The notes under the pieces: generated by a model | What the model was told of the DNA's origin: nothing | Databases searched by the model: none | What the model saw: the letters and a program-made list of their open reading frames with translations, nothing else | Translations under genes and position numbers: made by a program | Assembly: GCF_034274695.1 (NCBI RefSeq) | Contig: NZ_CP128362.1 | Span: forward strand, 434,001-498,000 | Length of the DNA: 64,000 bases | Reading direction: 5' to 3' | DNA from: Chitinophaga sp. LS1 | GTDB lineage: Bacteria > Bacteroidota > Bacteroidia > Chitinophagales > Chitinophagaceae | Shown: in pieces, positions 29,358-38,775 of the stretch | How positions within the stretch are numbered: the first letter of the stretch is position 1 | Layout of the letters: every line of letters starts with the position of its first letter

Positions 29358-30521
29358 ATGGAACTGGTGATTGTAAATGATAAACACACAGCAAAGCAGT
29401 TTTTAGACGTTCACGTGCTGCTGAATAAAGATATTCCCGGATGGGTTCGCCCCCTGGATAAGGATATCAACGCGGTGTTTGATACGAAAAAGAACAAGGC
29501 ATTCCGTCACGGAGAGTTGATCCGCTGGGTGCTGAAGGATGATAATGGCAAACTGATAGGCCGTATCGCCGCTTTTGTTAATAAGAAATATAAGAACAAA
29601 GGAGATACCCAACCAACAGGTGGTGTAGGCTTCTTTGATGTGATCAATGATCAGGAAGCTACCAACATCCTCTTTGACCATGCCCGTGACTGGCTGAAAG
29701 AAAGAGGGATGGAAGCAATGGATGGCCCTATCAACTTTGGTGAAAGAAACAACTGGTGGGGATTACTGGTAGAAGGCTTCCACGAGCCGTTATATGCCAT
29801 GAACTTCAATCCGCCATACTATAAGCAGCTGATGGAAAATTATGGTTTCCTGCCATTCTTCCACCAGCATTGCTATGGTCGGGATGTAAAAGAGCAGGTG
29901 CAGGAAAAGTTTTATAACCGCCACGCCGCTATGGCAGCCGATCCTGCATTCTCTTCCAGCCATCTCAAAAAGAACCGGATGGAAAAGTATGTAAAGGACT
30001 TTGTGTATGTGTATAATAAAGCCTGGGCAGGCCACGGTGGTAATAAGGAGATGGGCTTCCAGCAGGCCTTGAAGTTGTTTAAACAGATGAAACCTGTGAT
30101 GGATGAAAAAATCATATGGTTCATTTATCACAACGACGAACCTATCGGCGCCTGGTTGAATCTGCCTTCCCTGAATGAGTATTTCAAACACTTGAATGGT
30201 AAATTTGGTCCTTTACAGATACTCAAACTCCTCTGGTTGAAAATGACCCGGGGTACCAAAACATTTACAGGGATCTTATTTGGTATAATACCTGAATTTC
30301 AGGGAACAGGTGCGGATGCTTACCTGGTCCTGGAAGGTGGCGCTATTATCCAGCACAAGCTGAAATATGAAAAGTATGAGATGCAATGGATTGGCGACTT
30401 CAATCCTAAAATGATCAATATGGCAGAAGGATTGGGAACAACCATCACCCGTAGGTTAACGACTTACCGTTATCTTTTTGACAGAACTAAAGAATTCAAA
30501 CGTCACCCACTACTGAGTTAA
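29358..30521 (+). CDS. YghO-like / GNAT-fold protein
   Basis: A 387-residue protein resembling the YghO group, which has an acyltransferase-like fold. Typical stretches are KQFLDVHVLLNKDIPGWVRP, LIGRIAAFVNKKY, GFFDVINDQEATNILFDHA, GPINFGERNNWWGLLVEGF, and LFGIIPEFQGTGADAYLV near the end. The last resembles a CoA-binding loop. Catalytic function is unknown. It is monocistronic, with a TANNTTTG box upstream and a large hairpin downstream. Confidence 0.75.
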   Translation: MELVIVNDKHTAKQFLDVHVLLNKDIPGWVRPLDKDINAVFDTKKNKAFRHGELIRWVLKDDNGKLIGRIAAFVNKKYKNKGDTQPTGGVGFFDVINDQEATNILFDHARDWLKERGMEAMDGPINFGERNNWWGLLVEGFHEPLYAMNFNPPYYKQLMENYGFLPFFHQHCYGRDVKEQVQEKFYNRHAAMAADPAFSSSHLKKNRMEKYVKDFVYVYNKAWAGHGGNKEMGFQQALKLFKQMKPVMDEKIIWFIYHNDEPIGAWLNLPSLNEYFKHLNGKFGPLQILKLLWLKMTRGTKTFTGILFGIIPEFQGTGADAYLVLEGGAIIQHKLKYEKYEMQWIGDFNPKMINMAEGLGTTITRRLTTYRYLFDRTKEFKRHPLLS

Positions 30522-30526
30522 CATAC

Positions 30527-30626
30527 GGGGCTGACCAAAAAGGGGCCCCCCTCTCGGGTAGGTGATGGAGCCGAAATTGCTTTTCCGCAATTCTGAACAC
30601 CTTCATTTTACTTTTTAGTCAGCCCC
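30527..30626. repeat. 100-base inverted repeat between convergent genes
   Basis: GGGGCTGACCAAAAAG (30527-30542) pairs with CTTTTTAGTCAGCCCC (30611-30626) with one mismatch. An inner hairpin (AATTGC/GCAATT) and an AGGTG/CACCT pair lie within. It may act as a terminator for both neighbours or be a small inverted-repeat element. Confidence 0.65.
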
Positions 30627-30629
30627 TGG

Positions 30630-31958
30630 TTATAATACCTTTACACCCGCTGGAGGTAAATGTCTGATAATAGTGTTGTAAATATCCCTTTCCCTGAAAG
30701 GCTTCAACATACAATCATTAAATCCTAAATCTCTATACCGGCTATTCTCCGTAATCGTAATATCAGCAGTAATAGCCAGCACTGGTACGCTGGCTTTCGC
30801 CACATCCCTATCCTCCCTGATTTTCTTCACGACTTCCACCCCTGTCATCCCCGGCATCTGTACATCCAGCAGCACCAGATCATAATCGTGCAAAGAGAAT
30901 AATTCATATGCCTCAATACCATTCGCAGCCTTATCAAAATTACATTTCCAACGGCTTAGAATATGTGTAAGTAATAACAAATTCATCTCCTGATCATCCG
31001 CCACCAGAATATTCCTGCCTTCCATAAAGCTGCCGGTCATATCCTCCAGCTCCCTGCGCGTAATCAAAGTCATCTGGGCATCCGATAGCTGGTATAAAAT
31101 TTCAAATGCAAAAGTGCTGCCTTTGCCTGGCGTACTTTCAACTTTTATATTTGTTCCATGCAGGTGCAGAATACGCTGAATAATAGCTAAGCCTAATCCC
31201 GTTCCACTCACCGACGCCATTTGCGGAGGACGTGCTAAACTATAAAATCCGAATAGATGAGGAAGCATGTTTATAGGAATACCCATACCAGTATCTTTAA
31301 CCTCTGCTCTTACCAACACTTTATCTTCAGCAGTTTTTGACACACGCAGTATAACCTGTATACCTCCCAGCGTAGTATATCTGATAGCGTTTTCAACCAG
31401 GTGTAGTATCACCTGTTTCAGACGTTGTTCATCACCCTGTACACGCAGGTATTGATCGCCTTCATAAAGAGCATCAAAGTATAATCCTTTTTCCAAAGCA
31501 GCTTTTCGTTTTTCTTCAGTCACTGCATGAAAGGCAGCGTATACTTCAAAAGGGTGTGAATTCAATTGTACCTCACCATTTGTCAGGTCATATACTTCCT
31601 GTGCATTGTTCATGATGCGCAACAGCTTACCTGTAGCATGTTCAATAGAATACATGAGTTCACGTTGTTCCTTATCCAGTAGGGTATGAGAAAGCTGTTC
31701 ACTCATGCCGATGACAGCATTGAGTGGTGTGCGTATTTCCCTGTTGAAATTTGTAATCATATCCAGCTTGCCTTTCATAGAATCAGACAAGGCAGATTTT
31801 GCTTTGTTTAATTGCATCCGCAGGCGATAGATCATGACAATAGCTCCACTGGCTATTAATAGAAATAATAGTGCTATGGCAATAATGCTATCGGGTGATT
31901 GCACCAAAAGGGGTACAATACATGAGGTCAACCTGGGTGCGACCATCCGCGACATCAT
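30630..31958 (-). CDS. Hybrid histidine kinase lacking the phospho-acceptor His
   Basis: A 442-residue hybrid protein: one membrane helix (IIAIALLFLLIASGAIVMIY), an H-box region, an ATPase domain and a C-terminal receiver. The H box reads NFNREIRTPLNAVIG, with Arg73 where His is expected. The ATP-binding boxes are intact (LVENAIRY, KDTGMGIP, GTGLGLAI) and the receiver keeps Asp365 (DLVLLDVQMPGMTG). It should bind ATP but not autophosphorylate normally, so it may be a pseudokinase or a receiver fed by another kinase. No regulator is adjacent. Confidence 0.85.
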   Translation of the reverse strand: MMSRMVAPRLTSCIVPLLVQSPDSIIAIALLFLLIASGAIVMIYRLRMQLNKAKSALSDSMKGKLDMITNFNREIRTPLNAVIGMSEQLSHTLLDKEQRELMYSIEHATGKLLRIMNNAQEVYDLTNGEVQLNSHPFEVYAAFHAVTEEKRKAALEKGLYFDALYEGDQYLRVQGDEQRLKQVILHLVENAIRYTTLGGIQVILRVSKTAEDKVLVRAEVKDTGMGIPINMLPHLFGFYSLARPPQMASVSGTGLGLAIIQRILHLHGTNIKVESTPGKGSTFAFEILYQLSDAQMTLITRRELEDMTGSFMEGRNILVADDQEMNLLLLTHILSRWKCNFDKAANGIEAYELFSLHDYDLVLLDVQMPGMTGVEVVKKIREDRDVAKASVPVLAITADITITENSRYRDLGFNDCMLKPFRERDIYNTIIRHLPPAGVKVL

Positions 31959-32197
31959 AAGAAATTGAAATATTAAAATGATTGCTTGCTACATGATAAT
32001 TATGGTCCGTTCTGTGGTGCTTTAGCTGATATTAAGGTAGCGATTTATTTATTTATGGCCAATTCATTGCTGAGAGTGCCAGCCAAAAAAGAAAAATCTT
32101 CCATGCTGCTTTTCTCAAATTCTCTCATTCCCCATCTCTACTTATCAAAATAGAGTTATATTTATTCAGCAATCATAATGCTAACTTGCTTGTAACT

Positions 32198-34312
32198 ATG
32201 TCCAGCTTCTTTTCGGCCAGTTCCGAAAACACCACGACCGTCCCGCCTGCAGGATCATTCAGATTGCAGGTTCTCAAAATGATGGGAAGCATCCTGCTAT
32301 TCTTCATCACCTATGGTCTTCTGCTCATCTATGCAGGTATACTCGCCGCCATTTTTCTCTGGGCAGGCGTCAGTCTTATCATGTTCGCCCCGCTCCACCC
32401 CATCACCATCTTATCTGTATTCATGTTCATCGCAGGACTCGGAATAATTTTCATGGGTATTATGCAGGTGTTGTTCCTGATCAAGTTCCTCTTTACCCGC
32501 CAGCAACAGGACCTTTCACTCCGCATTCCCATCACACGCAAAGAACAGCCGGCACTTTTCGACTGCCTCCAACAAATTGCACGATCGACCAAAACCCGCT
32601 TCCCTAAAAAAGTGTACCTCGCCCCCGGTGTAAATGCCGCAGTCATTTATCCGGTAAAATTCATGAACATGTTCTGGCCTGTTGGCAAAAAACTGGAAAT
32701 AGGTTTAGGACTTGTAAACAGTCTGAATGTAAGTGAATTCAGCATGGCCATCGCACACGAATTCGGTCATTTTTCACAGCGTAGTATGAAACTCGCCAGC
32801 TATGTGTACACCGTAAACAGGATGATCTACAACATGCTCTACGAAAACCAGAGCTGGCACAAAACCATGAGCTGGATTTCCAGCAGGTGGATCGTATTTG
32901 CACTTCTGGCCCACATCAATCTCCGCATCGTAAGCGATATACAAAAAGCATTACGACTCATGTACAGTATTGTCAACAAACAGTACATGCGCCTGAGAAG
33001 AGAAATGGAATTTCATGCAGATGCAGTAGCACTGACAGTAGCTGGTACAGATGCAGCCATTTCCGCCATGCGCAGGCTGGAAATAAGTGGGTTCTTTTAT
33101 GAGCATTGTTTGCTGCAACTTCCTGAAATGGCACGGCAGCAACGTCGCTTTGGAAATATTTATGAAGTACACAGATCATTGATACGGCTATATGCCACCC
33201 AACACGAAATAGCACTGGATGCACACCAGTTACCACTGGTGACAGATAATTACTTTAGTTCATTCCTGCTAAGCAGGGTACAATTACCCGATCAATGGGC
33301 CACTCATCCTTCCCGCGAAGAACGGGAACAACGTTACATGGCAGCGAATATCAGCAAAACCATCAAAGGAGAAAGTGCATGGCACCTTTTTCAACATGCA
33401 GAAGAGCTACAGGAGCATATGTCCTCCTTACTCAGTCAATCTTTTATTCAGCCATCCGCTGAATATGCACCCTATCCGGTAGAAAACTTCATCGCAGATA
33501 CAGCCACCCGAATCAAAGATTACTCAATGCCGGCGATTTTCAATGAGTATTATGACAACCGCCCATTGCCAATTTTGCCTGAGGGGAATATTACCCCCTT
33601 GTCAGATGAACAGATGGCGACACTCTCTGTTTCCACTTTATACGCAGAAAACAAAGTCCAGCGTTTGCGCGCTTATTTCAGGGATATGCAGGATGCCGAT
33701 ACCTTGCATGCAATACAGCAGGGACAAATTAAAACGAGGTATTTTGAATTTGAAGGCAAACAATATCCGGTTACCGCTGCCGGCAAAGTACGTGCTAAAC
33801 TGCAATCCAGTATCCGGCAGGATACAGAATGGCTACTGGCCCATGATACACTGGCGATAAAATACCATTATACCATCATTTTTCAGAAAGATCCTGCCTA
33901 TGCACAAAAACTACAGGAACAATATCACACATTACTGGAACACCAGGCTACCTGCTGGCAACTAAATGATATTGTCGCAAGGATCCTTCATAATGTCAGC
34001 TCACTATTCAGTGAACAGGGTCTGACGGTAGTAAGTGCCCAACCATATTTTGATAGCCTGATTGATGAAGGAGCTTTATTAAAGAAGATCCTCCTCCGCC
34101 TGAAACAAATTCCGGAAGTAACAACGGGTTGGGAAGGTGCTTTGCAGGAAAAGATCAGTCATTTCCTCAGGTACAATTACAATTATGTTAAGGGGAATGA
34201 GCCAATTATGGAGGAGATTACAAATCTGCATGAAATTAGTACTACAGTGATGGATCAATATAATAATTGCATCATCCTGATGAAAAAGGCGTGGTTAGAA
34301 GCGGTGTTGTAA
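32198..34312 (+). CDS. M48-family metalloprotease, membrane-bound
   Basis: A protein of about 704 residues. Two or three N-terminal helices (MMGSILLFFITYGLLLIYAG, ILSVFMFIAGLGIIFMGIMQ) precede a zinc protease domain with HEFGH in the stretch FSMAIAHEFGHFSQRS and the third ligand in REMEFHADAVAL. This is the M48 (HtpX/CAAX-protease-like) arrangement. The C-terminal 350 residues are helical and not assigned. The frame could start at TTG 32186, but ATG 32198 (MSSFFSASSE) looks natural. Role probably in membrane protein quality control, by family analogy. Confidence 0.85.
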   Translation: MSSFFSASSENTTTVPPAGSFRLQVLKMMGSILLFFITYGLLLIYAGILAAIFLWAGVSLIMFAPLHPITILSVFMFIAGLGIIFMGIMQVLFLIKFLFTRQQQDLSLRIPITRKEQPALFDCLQQIARSTKTRFPKKVYLAPGVNAAVIYPVKFMNMFWPVGKKLEIGLGLVNSLNVSEFSMAIAHEFGHFSQRSMKLASYVYTVNRMIYNMLYENQSWHKTMSWISSRWIVFALLAHINLRIVSDIQKALRLMYSIVNKQYMRLRREMEFHADAVALTVAGTDAAISAMRRLEISGFFYEHCLLQLPEMARQQRRFGNIYEVHRSLIRLYATQHEIALDAHQLPLVTDNYFSSFLLSRVQLPDQWATHPSREEREQRYMAANISKTIKGESAWHLFQHAEELQEHMSSLLSQSFIQPSAEYAPYPVENFIADTATRIKDYSMPAIFNEYYDNRPLPILPEGNITPLSDEQMATLSVSTLYAENKVQRLRAYFRDMQDADTLHAIQQGQIKTRYFEFEGKQYPVTAAGKVRAKLQSSIRQDTEWLLAHDTLAIKYHYTIIFQKDPAYAQKLQEQYHTLLEHQATCWQLNDIVARILHNVSSLFSEQGLTVVSAQPYFDSLIDEGALLKKILLRLKQIPEVTTGWEGALQEKISHFLRYNYNYVKGNEPIMEEITNLHEISTTVMDQYNNCIILMKKAWLEAVL

Positions 34313-34382
34313 TTATATCCCCCATCCCTCTTTTCACCATTTCTCCTGAATTTTCTGTACTTTCGGCCTTCGTGAATAGCCT

Positions 34383-36434
34383 TTGAATATGGAGAATTTT
34401 ATCGTTTCTGCCCGTAAATACAGACCACAGAACTTTTCTACAGTAGTAGGACAATCCCACATTACCACCACACTCAAAAACGCCATCCGCAACAACCAAC
34501 TTGCGCATGCCTTTTTGTTCTGCGGTCCACGCGGTGTGGGAAAAACCACCTGTGCCCGTATCCTGGCAAAAACCATCAACTGCGAAAATCTCCAACCCGA
34601 TGGCGAAGCCTGCAACCAATGTCACTCCTGCGTTTCATTCAACGAAGGTAGCTCTTTCAACATCCATGAATTAGATGCCGCCTCCAACAACTCAGTAGAT
34701 GACATCCGTACCCTTGTAGAACAGGTACGCTTTGCTCCTCAAGCGGGTAAATATAAAATCTATATCATAGATGAGGTACACATGCTCAGTTCCTCCGCGT
34801 TCAACGCATTCCTGAAAACGCTGGAAGAACCCCCCTCCTATGCAATATTCATACTGGCTACCACCGAAAAACATAAAATCCTCCCCACTATCCTGAGCCG
34901 ATGCCAGATCTTCGATTTCAAGCGCATCACCATTCAGGATACCGTGGATCACTTACAGGAAATCTGTCAGAAAGAACACATTCAGGCCGAAGGAGATGCC
35001 CTGCACCTCGTAGCGCAAAAGACCGATGGCTGTATGCGTGACTCGCTCAGTACCCTGGATAAAATCGTCTCCTTCACCGGCGGAAAGCTTACCTACCAGA
35101 ATACCCTGGAACACCTCAACATCCTTGACTATGATTATTTCTTCAAACTCATGGATGGAGTACTCCAACAGGACGTAGCTGCTGCCCTCCTCATCTTTGA
35201 CGAAATCCTTCAAAAAGGTTTCGAAGGAGACAACTTCCTCAATGGCTGGGCCGAATTCCTCCGCAACCTCCTGTTGTGCAAGGAAGACAAAGTCCTCCAC
35301 CTGGTAGAAGTAAGTGGTAACCTGAAAGACCGCTACCGCCAGTTATCCGGCAAACTGAGTCCATCTTACCTGATCACCGCCCTCCACCTGCTGAACGAAA
35401 CGGAAATCAACTACCGCATGGCGCGCAACAAACGGCTTCATGTGGAAATGGCGCTGATCAAACTTTGTTTCCTGCAACAGGCTGTGAACTTAGTCAGCGA
35501 TGACCAAACCGGTGAGGTAGTAAAAAAAAAACTGGTAGCTGACGGTTCTGCACCGCAAAAGCTCCGGGCACCGATCGCACAAGCCACACCTGCCAAAGCA
35601 GGCCAGCCGGCTACAAGTGCATCAATCGCTGCCAATGAGCCAAAGCTTACTATAGAAAATACACCAACACAGAATACTTCATATAATTCTTCTCAGACGA
35701 GTTCCGGACAGCCGCATTCTCAAACTGCCTCAGGGCAAACTGGGTATTCTCAAACAGCTCCCGGACAAACGAACGCTCAAACTGCTTCAGGACAGGCTGC
35801 GTATTCTCAGACCGCTTCCGGACAAACGAATTCTCAGACACCCTCCGGACAGACTACTTATTCTCAAGCAGCTCCCGGACAAGCAGCAAATACTCAAACA
35901 GCTCCCGGACATGCAACACCTGCGCAGACCTCTTCCGGACAAGCAACTTCCAAACCTGCCCAACCAGCGGCCAATGTGCCAAAGTTAACAGGTCTGGCAG
36001 CCATGAAGCAGGCCTTCGCTGCATCGCAATCCACTGAAACCAAACAGGAAATCATTCCGATGACCCTGGGTGCCCTGCATGTATACTGGGAAGAATTTAT
36101 CGACCGTTTCCGTCAGGCTAACAAAATGACAGTCGTAAGCAACTTACAACTGGCTGCAATCTCCATGAACGGAGCTGAAGAGATCGGAATTACCAGCAGA
36201 AATATTGTCCAATTCCGCTTCATGGAAGAAGAAAAATTGTCCATCTCGGCTTTCTTCAAAGAGAAGTTCCGAAACAACGGGCTAGTACTGACATTACATC
36301 TCGACGAATCACAGCAAACTGCGGATATTGGCCCTGCGCCTTTATCCAGCCGTGAGAAATTTGCGAAGATGGTAGAAAAATATCCACTTGTGAAAGAGTT
36401 GAAAGACAAACTAAATTTGGAACTCGATTTTTAA
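34383..36434 (+). CDS. dnaX: DNA polymerase III subunit gamma/tau
   Basis: A 683-residue clamp-loader subunit. The AAA+ module shows Walker A CGPRGVGKTTCARI, a four-Cys zinc site (CENLQPDGEACNQCHSC), DEVHMLSSSAFNAFLKTLEE and the SRC motif (LSRCQIFDFKR). Residues about 370-540 form a low-complexity linker with a repeated SQTASGQT-like unit, then a C-terminal domain (about 545-683) binds other replisome parts. The linker is unusually repetitive. No clear frameshift site for a short gamma form was seen. Confidence 0.95.
   Translation: MNMENFIVSARKYRPQNFSTVVGQSHITTTLKNAIRNNQLAHAFLFCGPRGVGKTTCARILAKTINCENLQPDGEACNQCHSCVSFNEGSSFNIHELDAASNNSVDDIRTLVEQVRFAPQAGKYKIYIIDEVHMLSSSAFNAFLKTLEEPPSYAIFILATTEKHKILPTILSRCQIFDFKRITIQDTVDHLQEICQKEHIQAEGDALHLVAQKTDGCMRDSLSTLDKIVSFTGGKLTYQNTLEHLNILDYDYFFKLMDGVLQQDVAAALLIFDEILQKGFEGDNFLNGWAEFLRNLLLCKEDKVLHLVEVSGNLKDRYRQLSGKLSPSYLITALHLLNETEINYRMARNKRLHVEMALIKLCFLQQAVNLVSDDQTGEVVKKKLVADGSAPQKLRAPIAQATPAKAGQPATSASIAANEPKLTIENTPTQNTSYNSSQTSSGQPHSQTASGQTGYSQTAPGQTNAQTASGQAAYSQTASGQTNSQTPSGQTTYSQAAPGQAANTQTAPGHATPAQTSSGQATSKPAQPAANVPKLTGLAAMKQAFAASQSTETKQEIIPMTLGALHVYWEEFIDRFRQANKMTVVSNLQLAAISMNGAEEIGITSRNIVQFRFMEEEKLSISAFFKEKFRNNGLVLTLHLDESQQTADIGPAPLSSREKFAKMVEKYPLVKELKDKLNLELDF
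35690..35945 (+). repeat. dnaX: In-frame tandem repeat in the dnaX linker
   Basis: Units of about 33 bases encode repeats of the kind SQTASGQT, with variation at Ala/Pro/Thr positions (SQTAPGQTNA, SQTPSGQTTY, TQTAPGHATP). About eight units are seen. The repeat keeps the reading frame. Confidence 0.75.
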
Positions 36435-36493
36435 TACTGTTTATAATCAGCAGAAGATCACGAATACGACTTTCACAATTCGCAATTCTTTTG

Positions 36494-36501
36494 TAGGTTT
36501 G
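36494..36501 (+). promoter_or_regulatory. -7 promoter box before the E2 subunit gene
   Basis: TAGGTTTG fits TANNTTTG and ends 21 bases before the ATG at 36523. Confidence 0.4.
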
Positions 36502-36522
36502 AGCAAAATTTGGAAAAATACT

Positions 36523-38181
36523 ATGGCAGAAGTTATCAGAATGCCCCTTTTGAGTGACACGATGACAGAAGGGGTGATCGCGGAATGGCATAAAAAGGTA
36601 GGCGATACCGTAAAAGCAGACGATGTAATTGCTGAGGTGGAAACGGATAAGGCCACCATGGAAGTGATGGGATATGTAGAGGGTACGTTATTATATATTG
36701 GTGTAGAGAAGGGAAAGGCTGCTAAAGTAAATGAAGTAATAGCTATTGTTGGTAAACCGGGTGAAGACTTCCAGTCTTTACTGGGTGGTGGTGCTCCAGC
36801 GCCAGCTCCGGCTGCCGCACCTGCACAACAGGAAGCTCCGGCACCAACTCCTGCTGCTGCGCCAGCGCCAGCTGCTGATAATGCAGCTGCTGCAGAGGCT
36901 CTGAAAAATGCAACTGTAATCCGTATGCCGCTCCTGAGCGATACGATGACAGAAGGTAAAATCGTTGCCTGGAATAAGAAAGTAGGCGAAACCGTGAAAA
37001 GCGATGACGTACTGGCTGAAGTGGAAACCGACAAGGCAACCATGGAAGTAATTGGTTACGCTGACGGTGAATTATTATATGTAGGCGTAAAAGAAGGTGA
37101 TGCTGCCAAAGTAAATGGTATCATCGCTATCGTAGGTAAGAAAGGTACAAATGTGGAAGCTATCCTGGCCGCTGAAGGTCAGGGTGGTGCTAAACCAGCT
37201 GCTGCCGCTGCTGCTCCTGCCGCTCAAACTGCTGCTCCTGCTGCAAATGTAGCTCCGACAGCAACTCCTGAAGCTGCTGCTGACGCTAACGGTCGTGTGA
37301 AAGCATCTCCGCTGGCTAAGAAACTGGCTCAGGAAAAAGGTATCGATATCAATAAAGTACCTGGTTCCGGCGATAACGGTAGAATCGTGAAGAAAGATGT
37401 GGACGGATTCGTTCCATCTGCTGCACCTGCTGCTACCACCACCGCTTCTGCACCTGCTGCTGCTGCGAAAACAGCGCCTGCTTTTGCACCTGCCGGTCAG
37501 GAAGGTTACACAGATATTCAGCTTACTCAGATGCGTAAAATTATCGCTAAACGCCTGAGCGAAAGCAAATTCTCTGCTCCTCACTTCTACCTGAAAGTAG
37601 ATGTGAATATGGACAAGGCAATGGATGCCCGTAAAGCAATTAACGAGGTATCTCCTGTTAAGATCTCCTTTAATGATATGGTGATCAAAGCAGCTGCCCT
37701 GGCCCTGCGTCAGCATCCTGATGTGAATAGCAGCTGGATGGGTGATTTCATCCGCCAGAACCACCACATACACATCGGTTCCGCTGTAGCGATCGAAGAT
37801 GGTCTGATCGTACCGGTTATCCGCTTCGCTGATCAGAAATCTCTGAGCCAGATCGCAGCTGATGCTAAAGGGCTGTACGACAAGGCTAAGAACAAGAAAC
37901 TCCAACCACAGGACTTCAGTGGTAATACCTTCACTATCTCTAACCTGGGTATGATGGGTATCGATGAATTCACTGCAATCATCAATCCTCCGGATTCTGC
38001 GATCCTGGCTGTTGGTGGTATCAAGGAAACAGTAGTATCTGAAAAAGGACAGTTTAAGGCTGTAAATATCATGAAACTGACCCTGAGCTGTGATCACCGT
38101 AGTGTAGATGGATCTGTAGGTGCGAAGTTCCTGGCAACACTGAAAGGTTACCTGGAAAACCCGGTTACAATGCTGGTGTAG
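36523..38181 (+). CDS. pdhC: Pyruvate dehydrogenase E2, dihydrolipoyl acetyltransferase
   Basis: A 552-residue E2 from the ATG at 36523 (MAEVIRMPLLSDTMTEG); the frame extends to TTG 36499. It has two lipoyl domains, each with the lipoylated Lys in VETDKATMEV, joined by Ala/Pro linkers. A subunit-binding domain (ASPLAKKLAQEKGIDINKV) follows, then the catalytic domain with DHRSVDGSVGAKF near the C-terminus. It transfers acetyl groups to CoA at the core of the pyruvate dehydrogenase complex. E1 and E3 genes are not in the window. Confidence 0.95.
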   Translation: MAEVIRMPLLSDTMTEGVIAEWHKKVGDTVKADDVIAEVETDKATMEVMGYVEGTLLYIGVEKGKAAKVNEVIAIVGKPGEDFQSLLGGGAPAPAPAAAPAQQEAPAPTPAAAPAPAADNAAAAEALKNATVIRMPLLSDTMTEGKIVAWNKKVGETVKSDDVLAEVETDKATMEVIGYADGELLYVGVKEGDAAKVNGIIAIVGKKGTNVEAILAAEGQGGAKPAAAAAAPAAQTAAPAANVAPTATPEAAADANGRVKASPLAKKLAQEKGIDINKVPGSGDNGRIVKKDVDGFVPSAAPAATTTASAPAAAAKTAPAFAPAGQEGYTDIQLTQMRKIIAKRLSESKFSAPHFYLKVDVNMDKAMDARKAINEVSPVKISFNDMVIKAAALALRQHPDVNSSWMGDFIRQNHHIHIGSAVAIEDGLIVPVIRFADQKSLSQIAADAKGLYDKAKNKKLQPQDFSGNTFTISNLGMMGIDEFTAIINPPDSAILAVGGIKETVVSEKGQFKAVNIMKLTLSCDHRSVDGSVGAKFLATLKGYLENPVTMLV

Positions 38182-38202
38182 ACTAATAAGATATAATTTT
38201 GA

Positions 38203-38238
38203 AAAGCGGCTTCCTGCAGGAAGCCGCTTTTTTTTTGA
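38203..38238 (+). terminator. Terminator after the E2 subunit gene
   Basis: AAAGCGGCTTCCTGC pairs with GCAGGAAGCCGCTTT, a fully self-complementary stem at 38203-38230, followed by a T-run. Confidence 0.92.
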
Positions 38239-38315
38239 AAATGGTTTTCATTCCCCGTTGGTGAATTCCCTTTTTCATGAATGTTTTATTTATATTTATA
38301 CTAAATCCAGTCGCA

Positions 38316-38702
38316 ATGGAACCTCTCAGGAATGCATTAAACTGGTTCGAAATCCCTGTCCACGACTTCGACAGAGCAAAGAAATTCTACAGCCAGATCC
38401 TTGGCTGCGACCTTCCCGAACAAACTTCCGGATTCAAAAAAATGGCCTTCTTCCCCTTCGACCCCTCTACTGGCGCAGGCGGCGCACTCGTCCATGGCAT
38501 GGAATACCTCCCCAGCCAGCGCGGAGCACTGATTTACCTCAACGCCGGCGAAGACCTTACCCCTATTCTCGACCGCGTCGAAGCCGCCGGTGGCAAAATC
38601 GAACTCGACAAACGCCCTATCTCCGACATCCCCCTCCCAGGCTTCTTCGCCATCATCTACGATACCGACGGCAACCGCATCGCCCTCCATTCCCGTACCT
38701 AA
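38316..38702 (+). CDS. Glyoxalase/VOC superfamily protein
   Basis: A 128-residue VOC-fold protein from ATG 38316 (MEPLRNALNWFEIPVHDFDR); the frame opens 13 codons earlier. Stretches ALNWFEIPVHDFDRAKKFY, GFKKMAFFPFD, LIYLNAGEDLTPILDRVEAAGG and FFAIIYDTDGNRIALHS are typical of the glyoxalase/bleomycin-resistance group, with possible metal ligands in the paired beta-alpha units. The substrate is unknown. It precedes the GbsR-type regulator by 73 bases. Confidence 0.88.
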   Translation: MEPLRNALNWFEIPVHDFDRAKKFYSQILGCDLPEQTSGFKKMAFFPFDPSTGAGGALVHGMEYLPSQRGALIYLNAGEDLTPILDRVEAAGGKIELDKRPISDIPLPGFFAIIYDTDGNRIALHSRT

Positions 38703-38775
38703 TCACCAATTAATTTTCACAAACTTTTGAAAGTTCAAAAACATAATATACCTTTATACTATCAATAAGGAAGCA

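Noticed and set aside
36447..38097. Minus-strand frames opposite the pyruvate dehydrogenase E2 gene
   Set aside because: Ser/Ala-rich shadows of the lipoyl and linker regions, without any family sign.
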